20,167 bases of DNA from Hyphomicrobiaceae bacterium (GTDB taxonomy: Bacteria > Pseudomonadota > Alphaproteobacteria > Rhizobiales > Hyphomicrobiaceae), in NCBI GenBank assembly GCA_025359005.1, contig JANYHP010000631.1, forward strand, positions 1 through 20,167, given 5' to 3'. The position numbers and the translations under genes are program-made. Below the pieces are notes generated by a model. It saw only the letters and a list, made by a program, of their open reading frames with translations, made no database searches and was not told the DNA's origin. Shown here piece after piece: positions 14,703-20,167 of this stretch (position 1 is its first letter; every line of letters begins with the position of its first letter).

Positions 14703-14980
14703 GTTCCGAACTCCCGCACTGGTTGGCGCAAGTGTAGGGCGCGGCCGAAGGCGTGGGTAGGGGGCGCACTGCCGCTCCGATTGCCACCCACCCCCTTGCT
14801 TTCCGGAAATTTGAGGCGTCCTGCGCGCGTCACATATCCGGGACCCTTCCGAGGCTTTGCCAAGTCGCTGCGTGCAACACCTGTGTCCAGGCTCGACATG
14901 GCACGGTCCCGGAGAACCGTCGCGCCCCAGCGGCGCTGTGGTTTCGGAGAAACCAAAAACTTTGTGATGTTGGCGCGCCG

Positions 14981-15049
14981 AGAGCATTTTCCACAAAAAG
15001 TGGATACCGGTTTAGTGCAGAAAATGCGACAAACAACGGGCCAGAGCGC
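14981..15049 (-). repeat. Palindromic intergenic element, copy B
   Basis: Read on the minus strand, it aligns with copy C over 68 positions with a handful of differences and a one-base insertion. GCATTTTC at 14984-14991 pairs with GAAAATGC at 15020-15027. The flank AGAGCGC at 15043-15049 matches the GCGCTCT that precedes copy C. Confidence 0.9.
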
Positions 15050-15216
15050 GTGTCCTCCGTGGCAAACCACGTGGCAAGCGCTCCAGCGGCATCGGCGGGG
15101 CTGTTGGGAGATTGCAGCGGAACGCAAATCCCTCGCCCAACTTAGACCAAAGCACCCTCGCCATCGGCCATCACTTGATCGAGCACAAGTCGGTGCGGCG
15201 TCGTCAGGCTATGACT

Positions 15217-15256
15217 AGAGCGCTTTCCACTTGGTTTCGATCGAAGAAAGCGCTCT
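15217..15256. repeat. 10-bp inverted repeat AGAGCGCTTT/AAAGCGCTCT
   Basis: AGAGCGCTTT at 15217-15226 and AAAGCGCTCT at 15247-15256 are perfect inverse complements around a 20-base loop. The right arm merges into palindromic copy C, so the two palindromes appear as one composite element of about 100 bp. Similar AGAGCGCTTT modules are common in rhizobial intergenic DNA as far as I know. Confidence 0.85.
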
Positions 15257-15317
15257 AGCCCTTTGTTTGTCGCATTTTCTGCACCAAACCGGTGTCCACT
15301 TTGGTGGAAAATGCTCT
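15250..15317 (+). repeat. Palindromic intergenic element, copy C (best preserved)
   Basis: GCATTTTC (15272-15279) plus CACCAAA (15282-15288) pair with TTTGGTG (15300-15306) plus GAAAATGC (15307-15314), giving a 15-bp stem with a two-base bulge. It ends 41 bp before the metallophosphoesterase start, within the likely promoter or leader region of that gene. Confidence 0.92.
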
Positions 15318-15358
15318 GTTGACGGCCGCACGCGGCTGATTTCTTGGGACGCGCCGTC

Positions 15359-16099
15359 ATGCGTATTGCCTTCCTCGCCGACATCCACGCCAACCTCGAG
15401 GCCCTCGAAGCCGTCCGCCGTGACGCCGCCGGCCGCGCCATCGATCGCACCATTTTCCTCGGCGACATCGTCGGCTACGGCGCCGACCCCGGCGCCTGCG
15501 TCGACATCGTCCGCGACGCCTGCGCGGCTGGCGCCGGCGGGCTGCTCGGCAATCACGACGAAGCGGTCGACGCCTCGCGCTTCAAGCTCAACGGCAACGC
15601 CGAAGCTGCCATCCAGTGGACGCGCGCCGTCCTCAGCGCGGACCAGAAAGCCTTTCTCGCCGGCCTTCCCCTCTCCATCACGGATGAAAGCCGCCTCTAC
15701 GTCCACGCCTCGGCCGCCAAATCAGCCAGCTTCCCTTACGTCCACGGCCTGCACGAAGCCCGCGACAGCCTGATGGCGACGGACGCCAAGCTCGCCGTCG
15801 TCGGCCATGTCCATGCCCCCGCGCTCTACCACATGACTGTCACCGGCAAGGTGATGGGCTTCGTGCCCATCATCGACACACCGATCCCGCTGTCGACGCA
15901 GCGCCGCTGGCTCGCCGTCATGGGCGCCGTGGGCCAGCCGCGCGACGGCAACCCCGCCGCCGCCTATGGCATCTACGATACGGCGACCAACGAGATGACG
16001 TTTGCCCGCGTGCCCTACGACATCGAACGCGCGGCCGCCAAGATCCGCGCCGCCGGTCTGCCGGACAATCTCTGGCAGCGCTTGAGCACGGGGCGCTGA
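15359..16099 (+). CDS. Calcineurin-like metallophosphoesterase
   Basis: A 246-residue binuclear metal phosphoesterase with all core motifs: FLADIHANLEAL (D8, H10), LGDIVGYGADP (G35, D36), LLGNHDEAV (G64-N-H-D67) and VVGHVHAP with the last metal histidines. The D-x-H-x-N-L-E-A-L start and G-D-x-V-G-Y-G-x-x-P stretch recall a subgroup that includes cyanobacterial DevT, described as a protein phosphatase; transferring that activity is inference. The ATG at 15359 was chosen over an in-frame TTG at 15344; GGGA lies about 9 nt upstream. It is followed 16 bp later by a protein kinase gene on the same strand, suggesting a phosphatase-kinase pair. Confidence 0.92.
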   Translation: MRIAFLADIHANLEALEAVRRDAAGRAIDRTIFLGDIVGYGADPGACVDIVRDACAAGAGGLLGNHDEAVDASRFKLNGNAEAAIQWTRAVLSADQKAFLAGLPLSITDESRLYVHASAAKSASFPYVHGLHEARDSLMATDAKLAVVGHVHAPALYHMTVTGKVMGFVPIIDTPIPLSTQRRWLAVMGAVGQPRDGNPAAAYGIYDTATNEMTFARVPYDIERAAAKIRAAGLPDNLWQRLSTGR

Positions 16100-16115
16100 C
16101 GCGAGGTCGCAAGCA

Positions 16116-17558
16116 ATGGCAAAAATGGATCTTGCGCCGGGCACAGTGCTCGATGGCTTCACCATCGGTCGTGTCGTGCACAAAGGCGGCATGGCAATCT
16201 TTTATGACGTCACCCATCCCGATCACGCCATCCCGATGCTCATGAAGGTGCCGATCCTGCGCGAGGGCGAAGACCCCGCCACCATCGTCGGTTTCGAGAT
16301 GGAGCAGATGATCCTGCCGCGGCTGTCGGGCCGCCACGTGCCCCGCTACATCGCCAAGGGCGATTTCGCCCGCCAGCCCTATCTGGTCTATGAGCGCGTG
16401 CCGGGCGACACGCTCTACAAGCGCCTCGACACCTTGCCGCTGCCGCCGCTGGAAGTCGCAGCCATCGCCGCCAAGGTTGCAACTGCCCTGCACGACCTGC
16501 ATGGCCAGCACGTCATCCACCTCGACATCAAGCCCTCCAACATCATCTTGCGCGATCCCGATGGCGAGGCCGTGCTCATCGACTACGGCCTGTCGCATCA
16601 TGTCCAGCTTCCCGACCTCATGGACGAGGAGTTCCGCCTGCCCTACGGCACCGCCCCCTATATGGCGCCCGAGCAGGTCTACGGCATCCGCTCCGACCCG
16701 CGCAGCGACCTGTTTGCGTTGGGCGTGCTGATGTACTTTTTCACCACCGGCGTGCGCCCCTTCGGCGACCCCCAGCGGCTCAAGGGCCTGCAGCGCCGCG
16801 TCTGGTGGGACCCAGTGCCGCCGCGCCGGCTGCAGCCCGCTATCCCGCCCTGGCTGCAGGAGATCATCCTGCGGTGCCTGGCGCCCAACCCAGCCCACAG
16901 ACACCCGACGGCCGCGCAGTTGGCCTTCGATCTCACGCACCCCGAGCAGGTGACGCTGACACCGCGCGCCTCGAAGCTCGAACGCGATCCCTGGGGCATG
17001 CGCATGAAGCGCCGCTTCAATCCCGACAGCTTCCGGCCCGATCGCGCGCGCGTGAAACAGCTCGACGCGCGCATCAACGCTGCCCCCATCGTCGTCGCCG
17101 CCATCGACCTGTCCGACAGCCACCGCGACTTGACCGACGCCGTGCGCGTCACCGTGGCCCGCATCCTGGCCACATTGCCGGACGCGCGCCTCGCCTGCCT
17201 CAACGTGCAGAAGATCAACCTGATCACGCCCGACGATCACCTCGACGCCGACGGCCACTCCATCCACGTCCAGCGGCTCGTGGCGCTGAAGGATTGGGCG
17301 CGCACGCTCAACATCGCCGAGGACCGCGTCACCTGCCACGTGCTCGAAGCCGTCGATGCCGGCGGCGCCATTCTCGACTACGTCCGCTCGAACACCGTCG
17401 ACCATGTCGTGCTCGGCGCCACCACCTCGACACGGCTGCGCAACATCCTCGGCTCGGTCGCCACCGAGATCGTGCAAAAGGCGCCGTGCACAGTCACCGT
17501 CGTCAGAAAATCCCGCGCGCAGGACACCGCCGCTGCGGCGTCAGTGCATTTGGCGTGA
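16116..17558 (+). CDS. Ser/Thr protein kinase fused to a C-terminal universal stress (Usp) domain
   Basis: A 480-residue cytoplasmic protein with no membrane segment. The kinase domain covers about 10-275: glycine-rich loop VVHKGGMAIFYDV (20-32), ATP-lysine K44 in MLMKVP, catalytic loop HLDIKPSN (135-142; D137, K139, N142), DYG (156-158) in place of DFG, MAPEQVYG (183-190), and RSDLFALGV (196-204). HLD instead of HRD makes it a non-RD kinase. A basic linker (285-325) leads to a Usp domain (about 324-465): APIVVAAIDLS and DHVVLGATTSTRLRNILGS, then ATEIVQKAPCTVTVV. The Usp nucleotide motif is altered. It probably phosphorylates proteins under stress or energy control through the Usp part; targets are unknown. 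The metallophosphoesterase lies 16 bp upstream. Confidence 0.93.
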   Translation: MAKMDLAPGTVLDGFTIGRVVHKGGMAIFYDVTHPDHAIPMLMKVPILREGEDPATIVGFEMEQMILPRLSGRHVPRYIAKGDFARQPYLVYERVPGDTLYKRLDTLPLPPLEVAAIAAKVATALHDLHGQHVIHLDIKPSNIILRDPDGEAVLIDYGLSHHVQLPDLMDEEFRLPYGTAPYMAPEQVYGIRSDPRSDLFALGVLMYFFTTGVRPFGDPQRLKGLQRRVWWDPVPPRRLQPAIPPWLQEIILRCLAPNPAHRHPTAAQLAFDLTHPEQVTLTPRASKLERDPWGMRMKRRFNPDSFRPDRARVKQLDARINAAPIVVAAIDLSDSHRDLTDAVRVTVARILATLPDARLACLNVQKINLITPDDHLDADGHSIHVQRLVALKDWARTLNIAEDRVTCHVLEAVDAGGAILDYVRSNTVDHVVLGATTSTRLRNILGSVATEIVQKAPCTVTVVRKSRAQDTAAAASVHLA

Positions 17559-17572
17559 TTGGGGGCGTGCCC

Positions 17573-17726
17573 GTAGGTTGGGTTAGCGTCGGCCACGGCG
17601 TGTGCAATGAAATGCATCGCCATTTTCCGCGCGTAACCCAACGCCGTTCCGTGATCGCCATGTTGGGTTACGGCCGTTGGGCGTCGCGCGAGCCGCACGC
17701 TCCGCAAGCGCCCTAACCCAACCTAC
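17573..17726. repeat. 154-bp nested palindromic element with 14-bp terminal inverted repeats
   Basis: The ends GTAGGTTGGGTTAG (17573-17586) and CTAACCCAACCTAC (17713-17726) are perfect inverse complements. Inside, CGTAACCCAAC (17632-17642) and GTTGGGTTACG (17662-17672) form a second perfect 11-bp palindrome. It fills most of the 190-bp space between the convergent kinase and MBL genes. The architecture resembles a non-coding miniature mobile element (MITE-like), and it could also end transcription from both sides. No flanking target duplication is obvious. Confidence 0.85.
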
Positions 17727-17748
17727 GTCAACCACACCCCGCACCCTC

Positions 17749-18792
17749 TCAAACCCGCGCGAACGTCACCGCGCCATCCTTGGCCACCATCCGCGTGGCG
17801 CGCTTTTTGGCGACCAGATGGTGCGCGTGCGCAAGGGTTTCGGCGAGCGCCATCACGGTCTGGCCTTCGGCGGCCATCGCGCGCGGGAACAGCCCGTGTG
17901 CGAGCTTGAGGCCGTTCGCGGGCTCGGCCATCAGGTCCCACAAGGCGTCCAGCCGCGCCGCGTGATGGCTGGCCAACTGGTCGATGCGCGTATGCAGCCC
18001 GCGGAACGGCAAGCCGTGCGAGGGCAGCACGATCGTGTCTGCCGGCAGCTTGCGCAGCCGTTTCAGCGACGCCAGGTAATCCGTCAGCGGGTCCGAATGG
18101 GGCTGGCTCGGGAACACGCCCACCACCGGCGAAATGCGCGACAGGATCTGGTCGCCCGCGATCAGCAGGCTGTCGTCCTTGCAATAGAACGACGCATGCT
18201 CGTCCGCATGCCCGCCGTTGACCAGCACTTTCCAACTGCGCCCGCCGAACGTCACGGTCTCGTTGTCGCGCATGCGGATGAAGTTGGCCGGCAGCGGATG
18301 ATTGCGGAACGGCGCCACTTCCTTGGCCTTGGCCATCTGGGCCAGCGCAGCCTCAGACAGGCCATGACCGGTAAAGAACGCGCGCGTCGCCGGCTGCATG
18401 GGCTGCATGCCTTCGAGCCGCCACACCTGCGGCGCCAGCCATTCTGCCAATGTCATGTGGAGTTTCACGCCGACCTTGTCGACGATCCAGCCGGCCAGCC
18501 CGACGTGATCGGGATGCCCGTGCGTGCAGATCAGCCGCGACAGCGCCTGGTTCTCCGGCATGGTGGCGAACAGGGTTTCCCAAAGCGCGCGCGTTTCGGG
18601 CTTGTCGGCGCCCGTATCGATCAGCGTCACGCCGCCGTCGCCATCCTCCAGCAGCCAGCAGTTGACGTGGTTGAGCACGAACGGCAGCGGCACCCGCACC
18701 CAGGTCAAGCCCGGTAGCAGCACACGCGTCGCACCCGGCTCGGGCGGCGTATCGAACAGGTATTTGATTTCCGTCTCGACCTTCGCATGCAT
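17749..18792 (-). CDS. MBL-fold (metallo-beta-lactamase superfamily) hydrolase
   Basis: A 347-residue protein with the metal-binding set THGHPDHVG (H91, H93, D95, H96), GGHADEH (H195), AGDQIL (D214) and LPSHGLPF (H259), preceded by TLIDTGAD (56-63). These are the features of glyoxalase II-like and related thioester or ester hydrolases. A helical C-terminal region of about 85 residues, ending with an ETLAHAHHLV segment, resembles the tail of LACTB2-type and similar family members. The substrate is unknown. The ATG at 18792 (MHAKVE) has GAGGG about 8 nt upstream; an ATG ten codons earlier (18822) lacks such a site. It is convergent with the kinase gene and divergent from secB. Confidence 0.9.
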   Translation of the reverse strand: MHAKVETEIKYLFDTPPEPGATRVLLPGLTWVRVPLPFVLNHVNCWLLEDGDGGVTLIDTGADKPETRALWETLFATMPENQALSRLICTHGHPDHVGLAGWIVDKVGVKLHMTLAEWLAPQVWRLEGMQPMQPATRAFFTGHGLSEAALAQMAKAKEVAPFRNHPLPANFIRMRDNETVTFGGRSWKVLVNGGHADEHASFYCKDDSLLIAGDQILSRISPVVGVFPSQPHSDPLTDYLASLKRLRKLPADTIVLPSHGLPFRGLHTRIDQLASHHAARLDALWDLMAEPANGLKLAHGLFPRAMAAEGQTVMALAETLAHAHHLVAKKRATRMVAKDGAVTFARV

Positions 18793-19003
18793 CGGTAGGC
18801 CCTCGTCAGCGTTCAACTCCATACCGCACCGCAACAGGTTGTCCAATGCGTCAATGGAAATACCCGCGCATGCCCCCCGTGCGCCCGCCGCACACGCTGA
18901 AATCTCCAACGCCGCGCCGCAACCGCGATTGCCGCCGGCCCGCCGCCTGTGATAGCGCAACCGACAGTCACCACCTCAGCATGGCAACCAAGGACTGCGA
19001 CCG

Positions 19004-19492
19004 ATGGCCGAACAATCCAAACCCCAGAACGGAGCCGCCGCCGGCGCACCACAACCGCAGGTGCGGGTTCTCGGCCAATTCATCAAGGACCTGTCGTTCG
19101 AGAATCCCAGCATCGGTCGCGTCCAGATCGACCCGAACGAGCAGCCCAACATCCGCATCGAGGTCAACGTCAATGCGCAGAACATGGGGCCGAACGTCTA
19201 CGAGAGCGTTATCGATTTCAAGGCCCAGTGCACCGTCAAGGCCGGCACTCTCTACGAACTCGAACTCGAATACGGCTCGGCCCTGCAGATCGAAGGCGTT
19301 CCCGAGCCGTCGCTCGAGCCGTTCCTGTTGATCAACTGCCCTGCCCTGATGTTCCCCTTCGTCCGCCGTCTTGTCGCCGACATCACCCGCGAAGGCGGCT
19401 TCCCGCCTTTGCTGCTCGACCCCATCGATTTCGCCGGGCTCTACATGCAGCGCAAGCAGCAAGCCGCCGGTCAGGCGCCAGCCTTGGCCTGA
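19004..19492 (+). CDS. secB: Protein-export chaperone SecB
   Basis: A 162-residue cytoplasmic chaperone that works as a tetramer, holding preproteins unfolded and delivering them to SecA. QVRVLGQFIKDLSFENP (19-35), NPSIGRVQIDPN, EVNVNAQNMG and the SecA-contacting region with CPALMFPFVRRLVADITREG (112-131) and GFPPLLLDPIDF (132-143) are diagnostic. AAGGA lies about 10 nt upstream of the ATG. The C-terminal tail (KQQAAGQAPALA) is encoded partly by the first unit of a tandem repeat that continues past the stop codon. secB near dnaQ is common in alphaproteobacteria; here they are convergent with 363 bp between them. Confidence 0.97.
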   Translation: MAEQSKPQNGAAAGAPQPQVRVLGQFIKDLSFENPSIGRVQIDPNEQPNIRIEVNVNAQNMGPNVYESVIDFKAQCTVKAGTLYELELEYGSALQIEGVPEPSLEPFLLINCPALMFPFVRRLVADITREGGFPPLLLDPIDFAGLYMQRKQQAAGQAPALA

Positions 19493-19548
19493 TTCCAACC
19501 TTGGCCTGATTGAACCTTGGCCTGATTCCAGCCTTGGCCTGACGCCCG
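19482..19548. repeat. Tandem repeat, four copies of a 16-17-bp unit overlapping the secB stop
   Basis: Units start at 19482, 19499, 19515 and 19532 with the common core CCTTGGCCTGATT (the last copy ends ...CTGACG). Spacing is 17, 16 and 17 bp. The secB TGA (19490-19492) lies in the first unit, and each later unit repeats the same CCTGA. Slippage here could change the secB tail or 3' untranslated region. Confidence 0.92.
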
Positions 19549-19855
19549 GGTTATCCGGAGCGGCGCGCACCTTGTGCGCCACTCCCCTTTTGCTGCCGGG
19601 CCAGAGCGCTGAAACGGACCAATCTGGTTAAAATTCAGGCCGTTACGGTTAATCGCGCCAACTGCACCAGGTTGCGTTCTGAGCGCTTTTCACCCTTTTC
19701 GGCCACCGCCCTAGCCAAAAAGAAATTGAACGCGCCGCACCCCCCTCCAGGCTCGTTTTTGGGCCCATCCAGAGGGTGAGTCTCGCTCCGGTTTCAGGCG
19801 CCGCCAAAAACCATTGGAACGACGCCAGAACACACGGCAACCCCATGATTAACCG
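19493..19855. other. 363-bp region between convergent secB and dnaQ
   Basis: It holds the remaining tandem units, a terminator-like hairpin at 19557-19591 and several GGTTAA/TTAACC motifs (near 19627, 19647 and 19849). A 65-codon minus-strand frame at 19649-19846 starts just behind the dnaQ stop, but it has no recognisable family or ribosome-binding site and is not called as a gene. Confidence 0.55.
19557..19591 (+). terminator. Probable intrinsic terminator of secB
   Basis: GGAG ... GCGCAC, CTT loop, GTGCGC ... CTCC forms a stem with one internal loop (19557-19585), followed by CCTTTT. It lies 65 bp past the secB stop, directly behind the tandem repeat. Confidence 0.55.
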
Positions 19856-20167
19856 TTAATTTTTCGCTCTCAGCCACACTGGCGCTGCCCCCAGCGTCTT
19901 GACGAACTCGGCGTGCCGCGCCTCGTCCTCTGCCGTCAACCGCGACCCTAGCGCCTTCGGCCGTGGTTTGGCTTTCTGCATGCGCGCCGCGGCGCGCCCC
20001 TGCCCCGCTCCTGGCCCGCCGAACCCCAACGTCGTCTGCCGCTCGCCGAGCAGCTCCACGTAAACCTGGGCCAGCAGCAGACTGTCCACGATCGCCCCGT
20101 GCTTGGTCCGCTCGGAGGTATCGATGCCGTAGCGCTTGCACAGCGCATCCAATGTCGCCGGCGCGCC
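19856..20167 (-). CDS. dnaQ: DNA polymerase III epsilon subunit (proofreading exonuclease), C-terminal part
   Basis: The last 103 residues of DnaQ are visible; the gene continues beyond the right edge. GAPATLDALCKRYGID and SERTKHGAIVDSLLLAQVYV contain the ExoIII H-x4-D motif (HGAIVD) of the DEDDh 3'-5' exonuclease. LLGERQTTLGF then leads into a Gly/Ala/Arg/Lys-rich linker and a short tail (ARHAEFVKTLGAAPVWLRA), which in DnaQ contacts the polymerase alpha subunit. It removes misincorporated bases during replication. The stop is TAA at 19856-19858. Metal-binding motifs ExoI and ExoII lie outside the window. Confidence 0.95.
   Translation of the reverse strand, partial: GAPATLDALCKRYGIDTSERTKHGAIVDSLLLAQVYVELLGERQTTLGFGGPGAGQGRAAARMQKAKPRPKALGSRLTAEDEARHAEFVKTLGAAPVWLRAKN

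Larger units (their letters stand above)
14703..15358. other. 656-bp intergenic region rich in palindromes
   Basis: The gap lies between divergent genes (nitroreductase and metallophosphoesterase). It contains two copies of a 68-69-bp palindromic element in opposite orientation (14981-15049 and 15250-15317) and a separate AGAGCGCTTT inverted repeat. No convincing gene is seen; a minus-strand frame ending at 15142 (RLVLDQVMADGEGALV) has no start or ribosome-binding site clear of the repeats. Promoters for both flanking genes should lie here but none stands out. Confidence 0.7.

Noticed and set aside
15142..15200. Possible gene remnant ending RLVLDQVMADGEGALV on the minus strand
   Set aside because: The frame upstream runs straight into the AGAGCGCTTT palindrome and no start or family match can be supported.
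13668..15218. Long plus-strand frame of 516 codons across the nitroreductase gene
   Set aside because: It is antisense to a clear nitroreductase and runs into palindromic repeats; the composition is typical of an antisense shadow.
15918..17477. Long minus-strand frame of 519 codons opposite the kinase-Usp gene
   Set aside because: The kinase motifs on the plus strand are unambiguous; the antisense frame is an artefact of GC-rich codon usage.
19649..19846. 65-codon minus-strand frame directly behind dnaQ
   Set aside because: No ribosome-binding site, no recognisable motif, and it overlaps TTAACC-rich intergenic DNA; probably chance in GC-rich sequence.
19627..19860. CtrA-type TTAA-N7-TTAA binding sites near the GGTTAA/TTAACC motifs
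   Set aside because: The spacing between the TTAA halves does not fit the canonical seven bases at any pair I examined.

Overview
The window looks like a chromosomal segment of a GC-rich alphaproteobacterium, most likely of the order Hyphomicrobiales (Rhizobiales). This is an inference from gene content: TrmFO of the folate/FAD type, UbiG, HslV with the N-terminal extension before its catalytic threonine, hisB divergent from hslV, SecB next to DnaQ, and short rhizobial-style palindromic repeats. I see no tRNA, rRNA, CRISPR array, phage gene or transposase. About twenty protein genes are supported on both strands.

Layout. 1-1826 (+): the end of a hotdog thioesterase and two unrelated SAM methyltransferases, separated by a palindromic repeat. 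1885-2541 (-): a lipoprotein with a possible Cys-His-Asp papain/transglutaminase-like triad. 2627-5898 (+): trmFO (tRNA m5U54 methylation), a membrane-anchored Sel1-like protein and ubiG (ubiquinone synthesis). 5951-6869 (-): a small multidrug resistance (SMR) transporter behind hslV. 7074-7670 (+): hisB, isolated from other his genes. 7782-10797 (-): a secreted four-cysteine protein, hslU, and a polytopic DUF2157-like membrane protein whose stop overlaps the hslU start by ATGA. 11063-12483 (-): an SDR dehydrogenase and a MaoC hydratase, together resembling a split peroxisomal MFE-2. 12681-13373 (+): a periplasmic histidine phosphatase. 13515-14702 (-): a secreted eight-cysteine protein and a nitroreductase. 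15359-17558 (+): a metallophosphoesterase followed 16 bp later by a Ser/Thr protein kinase fused to a universal-stress (Usp) domain. 17749-18792 (-): an MBL-fold hydrolase. 19004-19492 (+): secB. 19856-end (-): the C-terminus of dnaQ.

How the genes work together. Most of the window is housekeeping: tRNA modification, ubiquinone, histidine, HslVU proteolysis, protein export and replication proofreading. Three units look like small functional modules: the phosphoesterase/kinase-Usp pair, which could be a reversible-phosphorylation stress switch; the SDR/MaoC pair, which could catalyse the middle steps of beta-oxidation; and the coupled membrane protein/hslU pair.

The non-coding DNA is unusually structured. 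There are three copies of a roughly 68-bp palindromic element, two of them as an inverted pair in a 656-bp gap. Three palindromes carry a shared GGTTGG(GTT) arm and all sit between convergent genes. A 31-bp unit is repeated three times in the hslV-hisB divergent region, and a 16-17-bp unit is repeated four times starting at the secB stop codon.
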